Source: Gibbula magus (lineage: Eukaryota; Mollusca; Gastropoda; Trochida; Trochidae). Taken from it: 64,000 nucleotides of DNA. The notes beneath the pieces were generated by a model that had not been told where the DNA came from, did no database searches, and saw nothing but the letters and a program-made list of their open reading frames with translations. The stretch is from contig OW388305.1 of NCBI GenBank assembly GCA_936450465.1, forward strand, positions 39,880,687 through 39,944,686. The letters are read 5' to 3'. The translations under genes and the position numbers were made by a program. This document shows, in pieces, positions 11,834-22,639 of this stretch. How positions within the stretch are numbered: the first letter of the stretch is position 1; each line of letters opens with the position of its first letter.

Positions 11834-12285
11834 GAAAATTTTATGAAACACAATGGACGCCCCTTTAATGCCAATCAGTTTAGTATAGGAACAATATAAT
11901 GATTTCAAGTTCAGCTAGTATGTACCAATTAGTCAAACATAATTTTGAACACTTATCTAAAGCAGACAAAAAGACAGACTTGGATTCTAGTGTTTAACAG
12001 GTCATATAATGGTACACATTTAAGTGGGACGTGTAATTTTGTTTTTTGTACATCTGTTTCTCAAATTTCATTAACAACAAGTTATTATCATATATTTGGC
12101 TAGTCAATATACAAGTTCCATGAGAATTTACATCAGAACATATGGTATTTTGCCATTTATCAAAGGCAAATGAACTTTATGAAATCTATACATACATATT
12201 CAGCTTTTGATAAACCATAAACAACACATAATTATGTATACGGCACATTATTCCAATTTGTAAATATATGTATATATATATATGT
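11834..12285. other. AT-rich non-coding stretch
   Basis: Nothing supported apart from a short TATA/TGTA simple repeat near 12262-12285. Confidence 0.4.
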
Positions 12286-12366
12286 GTACATAATGTATTT
12301 GACTGTTCTCTATGTCACTAATGTGAATTACGAGAAATAAAATTCTGTTCTGTTCTGTTCTGTTCT
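12286..12366 (+). repeat. TTCTG pentanucleotide tail, possible retrotransposon 3' end
   Basis: GAGAAATAAAATTCTG is followed by about five TTCTG units. A short 3' UTR-like run into a pentanucleotide tail is common at the 3' ends of non-LTR retrotransposons. No reverse transcriptase sequence is nearby, so this would be a severely truncated copy. Confidence 0.4.
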
Positions 12367-13265
12367 GATAGACTGTATCATTGTTCACATATTAATCGAC
12401 TCTTATCCTAGAAATACTAGAAATAATTTCTTCAGCACTTACCAATAACTCAATACCTAATTGATTAAAAGGAGGTCTAATTCACAGGTGTCCAAGGCAT
12501 CCTTTTAGCTTTTAAATATCAACAGTTGATGTGAAAGTTTCCAAATTTGAACAGGCACATAACAAGAATTTAAAGAATATCAAAGCAAACCCCAATTTTT
12601 TATTTAGGTTTAAATGATAACTAGCCAAGGCCTTCAAACTGAAGCTACAACTAAAGAAAATCACATTATGATTATACTGAATGTGTTATTCACTAAAATC
12701 ATATCATTTTATAAAGAGCTATCATCAGCTCTTATATCCACAGGGCGTCTAATTCAGAGTTGTTCAAGCAAGGAGTATCACTGGACCTAGAGAGCAGACT
12801 ATGGTACTACACATGAATGAGGTGTCGAGGGATAATCTCGAGATTATCCGGGATAACAACCCAGAGTTAAATCAGCCACGAGATCTCGATCAGCCTGACA
12901 GTGAAGCACTTCAGACGATACTCGGTATGTGGTAGGTCACATGATCATACAAGGTAGACTTAGGGTACAGTTCGCGTCAGTGACGATATGTAAACATGGC
13001 TCCTCCTAGCGATATCGCTATACCATGCAGTGACGATATGTCAATATGGTTGGCTCCTCCAGATATCAGAATACCTTTGAGAGGATAACTGTCCCTCGTC
13101 AAATATCACATGTCAAAGGTTAAATAACCTCAGGTGTCAAAGGTCAATGGCCAGACAAGCCGAAGACCCTATCATTTACTATGCAAACATCTACTATCAA
13201 CTAGCCTTACTAAAAGATTTACGTTTGACGTTTTCTCAAGGTAAAATGTCAAAAGCGGATCTAGA
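12367..13265. other. Non-coding stretch with small duplications and a 20-bp palindrome
   Basis: A perfect palindrome GGATAATCTCGAGATTATCC lies at 12830-12849. A block of about 50 bp containing CAGTGACGATATGT and GGCTCCTCC is duplicated around 12978-13060. No gene is supported. Confidence 0.45.
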
Positions 13266-13412
13266 TATGTTGAAAGGGGGTTTCACTCATATAAAAGGGT
13301 TTTTTTGGGGGTGGAGGAGGGGGAGAAAGAGATCCATGGGGGTCCATCAAATTTGCACACAAAATTTTAAAAGGGAAAGGGGGGAGAAAGTCGATCCTTC
13401 TGATCCAGCACT
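13266..13412 (-). repeat. GATCC/poly-G interspersed repeat
   Basis: GGGTTTCACTCAT, a G-rich tract, GGTCCATCAAATTTGCACAC, AAAATTTTAAAAGGG and a GATCCAGCACTG end match the family at 61873-62040 read in reverse. The opposed frames over it (13147-13428 and 13261-13530) are artefacts of the repeat. Confidence 0.65.
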
Positions 13413-14702
13413 GAATGATAAAGGATAAAATCACATGCTTATGAAAAAGACTACACTGAATGGTAGATTTTCTAATAGGTCCTATTATCAAAAGGCAGGT
13501 AGTCAAAGACATTACCAAGTCGGAGCACAAAACTATAAACTTGCCTTTATTTGAGACATGTGTTTTATTTACTTATTGAAACGATGTCACAGAAGGAACC
13601 TCTTGTTAGATCCTCGAAATGATCTTTGAACGATTTAATAAATCAGTGCCAGCCATTCTGTATGTCCTATCTACAGGACTTGTTAACGAAGGATATACTT
13701 CAGAACGGCCTATGGTCCAATTCATGATCAAGAAGAATCTTGGTCCAAGGAATTCTAGGTTATGATGACCTAATCCCGAAGGCATGTCGGAATGACATTT
13801 AACAGAGATGTTATAACGTGAGTGTTTTTGCAGAGAAAAGGCCTTAACTTTGATCTACATGCACATAATCTTTGTGAGTTTCCTACAGTGGGAGCATGCA
13901 ATTTAAACGGTTTTGGTAATTTCAACATGCTGTTTCTACACTGTTTTATCTGTCATGACTGCACATAAGTATAAGTGTTACTGAATACTTTATACTGTAT
14001 ATTCTTTAGTGCATTGAATGTTACTGCCATCTCAAATATTACTAATATAATGAAAATATTGAAAATACAAACACAGTTTTGTTAGCTCTGTACTCTGGTG
14101 TTTGTACTATAAAATATTATCTTATCTAATAAACTAAAAATATGTCTTTAATAACAAATAATAACCTTAGTTAATTCATAAGATGATAAAATTAACATTA
14201 TTGTAAATAAGTAAATTATCTTGACAAGAGAGGTTGACTTAACAGTTATCAAAATATTTGCAATTGAAATTAAATTAATTAATTAAATTGCAATTGGCAA
14301 ATAATATAAACAACCATCAAGGATATTCCTTCCATCAAATATGTCCAATGAGTGAAATGTCAGAAAATGACAGCAACAAATATTGTTGAAATTTCTCTTT
14401 CCATTCATAAAATGTTCTAAGACAACAAAATCTTCATTGAGTAAACTTGCTTCCCCCAGAGGTCAACTTGACAAGTCACCTGACCCCTGACCCTTGCATG
14501 TGACCTTTGACATTTCATGTTTGAAAACAGGGCACTGACATCAGTCACAGTGTAAATGATTCAGGGTCAACAGTAGAAAGGTCAAATTCACCCTATTTCC
14601 ATACATACAACAATTAAAAAAAACATGCCCTTCTATGATTGTATCAGAAAAGAAAACACAAACAAATTTAAATCCACACTGTCACCCTTCATTTAAATAC
14701 AA
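13413..14702. other. AT-rich non-coding stretch, no feature recognised
   Basis: Nothing supported. Confidence 0.45.
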
Positions 14703-14704
14703 TA

Positions 14705-14879
14705 CAGTCAGATCCGTTTATCCGCACGATTTGATTAAAGTTGAAAATTGTCCGGAAAATAATTTGTGTGGTTAAATGAATCACCATTTGTATAGAATTG
14801 CATATAGATCTATGAAATACTTTCATACTCAAGACTCGGTTTTCCAGATATACAGGTCTGGATAAATGAGGTCTCTCTG
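14705..14879. mobile_element. Pogo/Tigger-like MITE, 175 bp, TA target site
   Basis: Bounded by TA at 14703-14704 and 14880-14881, with CAG...CTG termini. The left end reads CAGTCAGATCCGTTTATCCG. The right end read inward carries CAGAGAGACCTCATTTATCC. TA duplication with CAGT-like ends and a CCGTTTATCCG motif fits pogo/Tigger elements of the Tc1/mariner group. It has no coding capacity. A sister copy of nearly equal length lies at 59459-59630. Confidence 0.75.
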
Positions 14880-14881
14880 TA

Positions 14882-15520
14882 CCTTTGAAATTTTCAACAA
14901 ATGGACAAACAATTTGCACTTACATTTCTGAACAAACATAACATAACTGCCAAATTTGGTCCACTGACACAACTTTAACGTTCCTCCACATTTTTAAAAA
15001 ACATTTTGGGAAAACGATAAGACAACAGCATTAAAATTATTTTAAAAACATAACAGACATTGTACTTTTTTAATTTCAAATTGCAAAAGTAGAAATTCAA
15101 TAGACCATTTAAAATTTAACAAGTTATTAGAATTATACTCTTGTCTTAACTAATTTAACAAACAGAGAGCTTTAGAGAGAATTACAAAAGAAAACTGGGG
15201 GTAACATCGTGACAGCTGGAAAATTGCAACTGAATCAATCAAGTCAGATGCCAGTCTGTCTATGCAATTGTAGGGTTGGGTCATAAACGTTATTACGCTA
15301 ATGTAATTAGGCTAATGACATTGATACAGAGCATGTCCAACTCTATCATCAACACTTTATAAAGCTAATCGACAGTCCCGCTCTAATACAATGTTTAGCC
15401 CTTAGGGCATCCCAGTCCATTCACCAGGCTCTCTGATTAAATGGTTGCCATTTTCAAAGGATTGACTCTCGACATTACTGATTGGTACTTCAATAGGGAG
15501 AGACCAAGGGGGAACATCTA
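14882..15520. other. Non-coding stretch, no feature recognised
   Basis: Nothing supported. Confidence 0.4.
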
Positions 15521-15605
15521 AAAGTGGAAACCAAAGGGGGGTATCATAAAGGGGACACAAGGGAACAAAAGGGGACACTAGGGGACAAAGGGGAAGGTTT
15601 GGGGT
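15521..15605. repeat. Purine-rich GGGGACA simple repeat
   Basis: AAAGGGGACACAAGGGAACA-type units repeat imperfectly. The opposite strand is pyrimidine-rich throughout. Confidence 0.65.
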
Positions 15606-15820
15606 AAATAATCTTACACTCAGACTATGAAAAAAGTATTTATTCTAAAAATATCACCATTTTATTAAATTTTGAAAAGGAGTCTGTAAGAAATCGAATT
15701 TTCATTAAAAAATAGAGCCATGGGCTCTGTAGCTCATCAGGATTTCATTGATTTACTATCTAAAGTTGAATATTTAAGTTATTTAAGTTATTGTTTACAA
15801 GCAAAAGATAGGTTCTTAGA

Positions 15821-17990
15821 TCATGACCACTGTGACCCCATTTGGGGTCACGGGGTCACATAATCTACAATTTAGAATCCCCATTGGCCAAGGAGTCTGC
15901 ACACAACTTTTCAGCTCTCTAGACCTTTTGGAACTGGAGAAGAAGATGAAAATAGGTTTTTAAGGATGTGACCCCTGTGACCCCATTTGGGGTCGCGGGG
16001 TCACGAATCTACAATTTAGAATCCCCATTGGCCAAGGTGTCTGCACACAACTTTTCAGCTCTCTAGACCTTTTGGAACTGGAGAAGAAGATGAAAATAAG
16101 TTTTGAAGGATGTGACCCCTGTGACCCCATTTGGGGTCGCGGGGTCACGAAATCTACAATTTAGAATCCCCATTGGCCAAGGAGTCTGCACACAACTTTT
16201 CAGCTCTCTAGACCTTTTGGAACTGGAGAAGAAGATGAAAATAAGTTTTTAAGGATGTGACCCCGGTGACCCCATTTGGGGTCATGGGGTCACGAAATCT
16301 ACAATTTAGAATCCCCATTGGCCAAGGAATCTGCACACAACTTTTCAGCTCTCTAGACCTTTTGGAACTGGAGAAGAAGATGAAAATAAGTTTTGAAGGA
16401 TGTGACCCCAGTGACCCCATTTGGGGTCGCGGGGTCACGAAATCTACAATTTAGAATCCCCATTGGCCAAGGTGTCTGCACACAACTTTTCAGCTCTCTA
16501 GACCTTTTGGAACTGGAGAAGAAGATGAAAATAGGTTTTTAAGGATGTGACCCCTGTGACCCCATTTGGGGTCGCGGGGTCACGAAATCTACAATTTAGA
16601 ATCCCCATTGGCCAAGGAGTCTGCACACAACTTTTCAGCTCTCTAGACCTTTTGGAACTGGAGAAGAAGATGAAAATAAGTTTTGAAGGATGTGACCCCT
16701 GTGACCCCATTTGGGGTCGCGGGTTCACGAAATCTACAATTTAGAATCCCCATTGGCCAAGGAGTCTGCACACAACTTTTCAGCTCTCTAGACCTTTTGG
16801 AACTGGAGAAGAAGATGAAAATAAGTTTTGAAGGATGTGACCCCAGTGACCCCATTTGGGGTCGCGGGGTCACGAAATCTACAATTTAGAATCCCCATTG
16901 GCCAAGGAGTCTGCACACATCTTTTCAGCTCTCTAGACCTTTTGGAACTGGAGAAGAAGATGAAAATAGGTTTTTAAGGATGTGACCCCTGTGACCCCAT
17001 TTGGGGTCGCGGGGTCACGAAATCTACAATTTAGAATCCCCATTGGCCAAGGAGTCTGCACACAACTTTTCAGCTCTCTAGACCTTTTGGAACTGGAGAA
17101 GAAGATGAAAATAAGTTTTGAAGGATGTGACCCCTGTGACCCCATTTGGGGTCGCGGGTTCACGAAATCTACAATTTAGAATCCCCATTGGCCAAGGAGT
17201 CTGCACACAACTTTTCAGCTCTCTAGACCTTTTGGAACTGGAGAAGAAGATGAAAATAAGTTTTTAAGGATGTGACCCCGGTGACCCCATTTGGGGTCAT
17301 GGGGTCACGAAATCTACAATTTAGAATCCCCATTAGCCAAGGAGTCTGCACACAACTTTTCAGCTCTCTAGACCTTTTGGAACTGGAGAAGAAGATGAAA
17401 ATAAGTTTTTAAGGATGTGACCCCAGTGACCCCATTTGGGGTCACGGGGTCACGAGATCTACAATTTAGAATCCCCATTGGCCAAGGAGTCTGCACACAA
17501 CTTTTCAGCTCTCTAGACCTTTTGGAACTGGAGAAGAAGATGAAAATAAGTTTTTAAGGATGTGACCCCGGTGACCCCATTTGGGGTCACAGTGTCACGA
17601 AATCTACAATTTAGAATCCCCATTGGCCAAGGAGTCTGCACACAACTTTTCAGCTCTCTAGACCTTTTGGAACTTGAGAAGAAGATGAAAATAGGTTTTC
17701 AAGGATGTGACCCCAGTGACCCCATTTGGGGTCATGGGGTCACGGAATCTACAATTTAGAATCCCCATTGGCCAAGGAGTCTGCACACAACTTTTCAGCT
17801 CTCTAGACCTTTTGAAACTTGAGAAGAAGATGAAAATAGGTTTTTAAGGATGTGACCCCTGTGACCCCATTTGGGGTCACGGGGTCACGAAATCTACAAT
17901 TTAGAATCCCCATTGGCCAAGGAGTCTGCACATAAAATTTCAGCTCTGTGGAATCATTGGTTCTGGAGAAGAAGTCGAAAAAGCGAAAAG
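15821..17990. repeat. 145-bp tandem array, 15 units
   Basis: Units start at 15821 and then every 145 bp exactly (15966, 16111, 16256 ... 17851). Each begins with TGTGACCCC-GTGACCCC and a mirrored GGGGTC-GGGGTCAC, forming a nested hairpin of about 36 nt. It continues with ATTTAGAATCCCCATTGGCC, TCTGCACACAACTTTTCAGC and GACCTTTTGGAACT. The copies are very similar except the first and last. Many short frames on both strands over the array are repeat artefacts. Confidence 0.95.
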
Positions 17991-17993
17991 TTT

Positions 17994-18033
17994 ACGGATG
18001 GACGGATGGACGGATGGACGGATGGACGGACGC
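17994..18033. repeat. ACGG/ATGG microsatellite
   Basis: About four GGACGGAT octamers plus a final GGACGGACG follow the last 145-bp unit, in the position where pearl-type elements carry a tetranucleotide microsatellite. Confidence 0.85.
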
Positions 18034-18052
18034 CGGACACCATGCCATGCCA

Positions 18053-18085
18053 TAAGCCCATCGGGCCTTTCAGGCCTGATGAGCT
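18053..18085 (+). other. 3' hairpin of the Helentron-like element
   Basis: AGCCCATCGGGCC and GGCCTGATGAGCT pair around the loop TTTCA, with one mismatch and one G-T pair in 13 positions. It is followed by AAAAAGGCTCC and a T-tract of about 18 nt. Confidence 0.75.
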
Positions 18086-18092
18086 AAAAAGG

Positions 18093-19267
18093 CTCCTTTT
18101 TATTCATTTTTTTTTTTTTTTTTTTAAGAGTCTAAGTGTTAGACTAGGGGTCTAAAGACAAACGTCCAAAAGTGGAAAACCTAGGGGAGGGTTGGAGTAG
18201 ATATATACAAAGAGGAAACAGAAATCTCTGAAAGGAAAGGGGAGAGATTTAGCGATATTCAAATTGGGTATCTCTGACAGGAAAATTTAAGGAAAGATAT
18301 CTGAGGGAGAAATAAATGTAAAACAATCAAAGGGTTGGATGGTATTCAAAGGGGAAGTCTTAAAAGATTGAGTGAAAGAGAGGGGAGTAGACAAATGGAG
18401 GTATTGAAAAGTGAAAATTCAAATGAAATTATGTTATCCAAAAAGAAAAGAGATACATATAATTGAGAAATCAACAAAAGTTTGAGATAAGATACATTTA
18501 TTGTCTTAACACTCCACAAAAGGCAGAAGTTACATAAATATTGACAATGAACCTAGGTAATTAGACTAAAATTTAGTCTATTGAATTTTCTTAATTACTG
18601 TATCTTCATCCTTTTGATTATACATCTTTAATACTTTCAGTTTCCATGTGTATTTAGTTTATCTAGACTTGCTCAATAAAGATCTAGACTGTATTATTTT
18701 GTACACAGTCATGGGGCAAAACTACTCAGTAAGATCTGCCAGGGGTATGACCTTTGTAGTCGGTGCCTGGGGGAAGGGGAGGGGGAGGTTGCCTGGGGGT
18801 CGGGATGGGGATCAAAATGTTAGTGTTGTTGACATGCAGATAATTATCTTTAATTGAATTAGTGAAATAGAGACAGATTTCAATCCTAATTGAGCCAACT
18901 GCTACAAATTTAAATCTAATCAAATTAATTGGGTGCTGATTATAGACTGAATGATGATAATTGAATTGCAGGTTGTGTACTAAAATATGTTGTTGATTCT
19001 CGGAGAATCATTCTGAATGACTTTTGTTTGATGATTTTGTAATTTTGTACAAAACTTATTTTACTGAATTAAATGTCTTTCTCGTTTTTGTCAATATTTA
19101 AATTTGTACTTATTCAGGTTTGAAATAAGGTCAAAACTATAATTAAAAAAACATTCACTTATAAAAAATTTAACTTTAAATCATTAAAAGGTCAACTTGA
19201 ACGTTTATTTTCTTTCTATACAAGAATGAGAACATTGAGAGTTGTCTTCATTGTTAACAAGAACCTA
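18093..19267. other. AT-rich non-coding stretch
   Basis: Begins with a poly-T run (18106-18125) and a purine-rich segment. A short G-rich patch lies near 18768-18812. No gene is supported. Confidence 0.45.
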
Positions 19268-19276
19268 TGTATATGT
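19268..19276. repeat. 9-bp target site duplication, left copy
   Basis: TGTATATGT directly abuts the left terminal inverted repeat. The identical 9-mer follows the right one at 19837-19845. Confidence 0.85.
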
Positions 19277-19384
19277 CATCCTCGATAATCCAGCGCTATT
19301 GTTCCGATAAATCTACACACAAGCGCTGGAAAACAGTAAGGGTATTTATCCCTAACCTAGTTACCTCCCTTGCGTCCATGTTAT

Positions 19385-19434
19385 CCAATCAGAAACGAAA
19401 CGCAGACACTATCTGCGTAAACAACTCGACCAAT
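19385..19434 (+). promoter_or_regulatory. Two CCAAT boxes ahead of the captured reading frame
   Basis: CCAAT motifs occur at 19385-19389 and 19430-19434, 86 and 41 bp before the ATG at 19471. They suggest that the captured segment includes a proximal promoter as well as coding sequence. This is inferred from motif and position only. Confidence 0.4.
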
Positions 19435-19470
19435 CAAAACGCATCACTACCGTTGTTTATAGAAACAAAC

Positions 19471-19614
19471 ATGGCTCGCTCACTCGATTACGATAAAATT
19501 TGTAACAAATTCAGCGTAGAAAACCTGACAGAAACTCAAAAGAAAGTTTTAAGAAGTCTGTACGTGAGAAGGGTGTATTCATGTCCATCAAAACGGGTGG
19601 ACGTAAATGATTAA
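19471..19614 (+). pseudogene. RecQ-type helicase N-terminal fragment, frameshifted
   Basis: From the ATG at 19471 the frame encodes a 47-residue peptide including FSVENLTETQKKVLRSLYVR, and ends in a short unrelated tail at 19614. If the frame is shifted by one base near 19566-19572, the reading continues as VFMSIKTGGRK and ends at TGA 19608-19610. Phe-to-Gln spacing is 9 and Gln-to-Lys 23 after the shift. Those equal the spacings of motif 0 (F...Q) and motif I (TGGGKS, ATP binding) in RecQ helicases as I know the family. The fragment stops at the Walker A lysine, so it cannot make a working helicase. It could be a captured host exon or part of a TE-associated RecQ-like gene. The homology is inferred from motif spacing, not from a search. 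Confidence 0.55.
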
Positions 19615-19836
19615 AATCCCTGTGCTGTGCTGTGCTACTGCGAAAGCCAAGATCCTGACACGAGAGTGCTTGTTATTTCACCCTTGATTTCAAGTGATCT
19701 CATTGGTTGTTAGAAAGCAAGCGTTTCGCTGAGTCATTGCGAAGGGAGGTAACTAGGTTAAGGATAAATACCCTCACTGTTTTCCAGCGCTTGTGTGTAG
19801 ATTTATCGGAACAATAGCGCTGGATTATCGAAGATG

Positions 19837-19845
19837 TGTATATGT
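19837..19845. repeat. 9-bp target site duplication, right copy
   Basis: TGTATATGT, identical to 19268-19276, directly follows the right TIR. Confidence 0.85.
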
Positions 19846-20335
19846 AGGTCAACTGACCTACAGCTATCAAGGTGATATGTTTTAATAAGGTTTGTACTTT
19901 TAATTGTAGCGTCATGAGCGTGGATGTGTGCGCAGAAGAAACATGCAGTTATTATTATTATTATTATATGTCCAAATCATCAATGGATAAAAACGCAGAG
20001 ACGACAAAGATGGCAGATAAATTTTGCAAATAATTAGCAAATTTTTGGAAAAAAGCAAATATGAGCTTTGAAGAGCATTTAGAAGTGGATTACGTAAGAC
20101 AACAAGATTTTCTGGATAATAACTTCTTTATTATGAACATACACTTCGTTTCTAAAACAATTTAAATTTTAGTCCTCGTATATTTCACCTATGATGTTTG
20201 CATTATTTATTTCTTGATTAGTTTCTCTTTTGCTTTCTCTGTTTTCATGGTAATTCTTATTTGTTACGCATAAAACTCTGGGATCTTTGTTTTACAGCAT
20301 TTGTGTGTTTGTACCTGACATGTTTTTGCCTTTTA
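19846..20335. other. Non-coding stretch with ATT microsatellite and dispersed-repeat fragment
   Basis: An ATT microsatellite lies at about 19949-19967. CTTTGAAGAGCATTTAGAAG with ATAACTTCTTTATT at about 20067-20134 is a copy of the dispersed sequence also near 8753, 45365, 46830 and 60645. Confidence 0.5.
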
Positions 20336-20340
20336 CCCAA

Positions 20341-20396
20341 AAGAGTTCCAATCTCCACCACAGAAGAGTTCCAATCTCCCCCACAGAAGAGTTCTG
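20341..20396. repeat. Short tandem repeat of about 22 bp
   Basis: AAGAGTTCCAATCTCC and CACAG recur two to three times in tandem. Confidence 0.7.
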
Positions 20397-21850
20397 TCAT
20401 GTACCCCATTTCACGCCTAGCTAACTTACATAGGCATGTGAAGACTTCTACATTCCCATCCATCACAAGACATCAAGTCTAAGACACATTTACAAGCTAA
20501 CAATTTGGTTTACAACACCCCAGACTCGTATCAGAGCCATAAGAGACTCTGCAGGTGTGTAAACGTGATCACCAGTGGTCAGTTAGAGCCATTAGACATT
20601 CTTGACCCCTTTGGTCAGTGAGTCTAAATCTGCAATAACTGCTTACATCTGTGCCGCATATGTGATATTGGCCATTTGGTAAACATAGAAGCAAAGGTAG
20701 ATAGCATTTGTTGGTGGTATGTTCACATGTAGTTGCCCTCCCCTTAACATTTGTTTGTACAAGTTTATGTGTTTGTGGATTCTACTCTCTGGTCCAGATA
20801 CTTTAATACTGAAAAATATTTATTTCTTAAAATATATACATGGTATATATGCACTATATTGAGAAGATAATATTACTCATTTATCAAGTCAAATTAATCA
20901 ATCTATCATATAATACCCTGACCATTGCCCATTTTATAAATTAAGTCATAACTGATTGCGTGTATATTTATAATAATCTATCACAAAAGGAAAATGTAGA
21001 AATTCTCCAATGAAAATATGGACACAAGCGGAATTCCATAACAAAGCAGTGAATACCCATAGCAGATCCAGAAAGGGGTTCAGAAAGTTTTGCATGAATA
21101 TCTGACGAACCTCCATCCGACCCCCACTGAAAATTCTGGGAACTGATGAAAATCTTCATGACTTGATATTCCAAAGTTTGTATTTCACATGTTTCAAATG
21201 TTCAGCGAGATACATCTAGATTCACTCTTACTTCCATAGAAATCACAGTATATACCATTAACTCTCCCTATATATCCCCCTGCTAAAAGGACCCCTTTTG
21301 AGTCACTGAAACCAACAGAAAAATTCTCCCGACATATCATTATTCCATTTCCTTTTTCACTTGGTTGTCACACATGATGAATCCACCCCATCACCCCTCT
21401 GTATCATCCTCTCTTTACCCAGTTTGTTTTCCACATGACCGCCCTCACACCATATCAAACCATCTCAAGCAACAGCTATGAATTTATTTACATGCTTATC
21501 AATGTGAAATGTGCTTACACAGCTGAACAGCTGTACTACAGCTTCATTATGTGTCATTATTTGGAATTTCTTCTCAGCTTAACCCAGGTCACATTTGCAT
21601 TGCACACATGGCAAGATACATCTCATGTCTGCCACCTTCAGATTTTGAACCTGTCAACCCTTTTGAAGACCTATCTGGCTCACAGCTTGAAGGGTGTTAA
21701 TGTATGAAATGTAATATTTTGGTCATAAATTAAATTTGAAGAATGAAACAACCATTTTCTTTTTCTTCATTTTTAAAATAAAATTTCTATCCTTATAATG
21801 CTGAGTGTCAAGCATGGAAGTAACAGTTCCTATCTTTTAACGTCTTTTGG
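20397..21850. other. Non-coding stretch, no feature recognised
   Basis: No gene is supported. The 90-codon frame at 21435-21707 shows no recognised domain. Confidence 0.45.
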
Positions 21851-21852
21851 TA

Positions 21853-21926
21853 AGACGCGACCGGGAATCAAATCCTGGTCTTCCGGGTGATGAGCAGACA
21901 CTCTACCAACTGAGCTACATCCCCGG
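21853..21926 (-). pseudogene. tRNA-like relic (pseudo-tRNA or SINE head)
   Basis: The minus strand reads GGGGATGTAGCTCAGTTGGT and continues AGAGTGTCTGCTC, a good D arm and A box. A T arm around GGATTTGATTCCCGG follows. The anticodon stem is weak and the two halves of the acceptor stem do not pair, so it is not a functional tRNA. It is most simply a pseudo-tRNA or the head of another tRNA-derived SINE. Confidence 0.6.
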
Positions 21927-22629
21927 TACAATCTAAAAATACCCTTCAATCTTAAAGCCTTTTATAAAGTAATCAGTTTTGAACACAATATACAAGTCTT
22001 TTCTTCATTTTAAAAACATTTTCTCTTAAATGCATGGGACACCAAAAATTTATCTCAAGGCTCAAACTTCTTTTATAATCAACATCCTAGAGATAGGTTT
22101 ACATAATTTTTAAAATGTATTTAATAGACAGAGTATCATGTTATTCTTAAATTCTTAGGATAGAATTAACACCCAGTTTAGAAATAACTTTAAAAATTTA
22201 TACATGTACACTTTTTAAACAATACAATGATTGAGCGTCTTTAGCGATCAAGCTTTACACCAACGAAAATACACACACAAAAATCCCATCAGCAGGTTGT
22301 CAGATTAAAACAGCATCAAAGAAAAATAAAACTAAGAGAAGAATAGAATAGAAGCCGGATGTATTTAAAGAGAGTGTGACATCTTGGCAAGGCAAAAAAA
22401 AATTTATGTCAGGCAAATGTTTATCACATACAACAATCTTTCCTGAAACGTTTGCAATATTTTTCATAATTTTATTGCTGCATAAAGCTGAATAATGAAT
22501 TTCGAACAAAAATACCCCTATCCACTTTCATTCGGCTTGCCTCCCCAAGTCATTTTGCAAAATTTGTGATATAAAGAACATCCTCCTGCTGATAGGCAGA
22601 AAACAGAGGATGTCAGGCTTTTAGTACTT
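21927..22629. other. AT-rich non-coding stretch, no feature recognised
   Basis: Nothing supported. Confidence 0.45.
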
Positions 22630-22639
22630 CATAAGAAAG

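Larger units (their letters stand above)
15712..18092 (+). mobile_element. Pearl/HINE-like non-autonomous Helentron candidate
   Basis: An element of about 2.4 kb. From left to right it has a short palindrome AGAGCCATGGGCTCT (about 15712-15726), TAGCTCATCAGG (15730-15741), unique sequence, fifteen 145-bp tandem units (15821-17990), an ACGG/ATGG-type microsatellite (17994-18033), and a 3' hairpin (about 18053-18085). The hairpin's right arm contains CCTGATGAGCTA (18075-18086), the exact inverted complement of the left 12-mer. Subterminal inverted repeats, a 3' hairpin, a tandem core plus microsatellite and no coding capacity are features described for HINE/DINE-1 and molluscan pearl elements. 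No Rep/helicase protein is encoded, so any movement would need proteins supplied elsewhere. Exact ends are approximate. Confidence 0.7.
19277..19836. mobile_element. Mutator-like (MULE) non-autonomous element, 560 bp
   Basis: The terminal inverted repeats are about 95 bp (19277-19371 and 19742-19836) and nearly identical. The left starts CATCCTCGATAATCCAGCGC and the right, read inward, CATCTTCGATAATCCAGCGC. A perfect 9-bp duplication TGTATATGT flanks both ends. Long TIRs with a 9-bp duplication are characteristic of the Mutator superfamily, although an 8-bp hAT-type duplication with one chance base cannot be excluded. The internal 370 bp holds no transposase but contains a gene-like fragment (19385-19614), as in Pack-MULEs that capture host sequence. 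Confidence 0.8.

Noticed and set aside
12830..12849. 20-bp perfect palindrome as a regulatory operator
   Set aside because: It is isolated, with no neighbouring gene and no second copy.
15960..18155. Many 62-94 codon frames on both strands
   Set aside because: They are the same few peptides recurring every 145 bp in the tandem array, on both strands, with stops at unit boundaries.
21853..21926. Functional tRNA gene
   Set aside because: The acceptor stem halves do not pair and the anticodon stem-loop is irregular. Only the A and B boxes look preserved.
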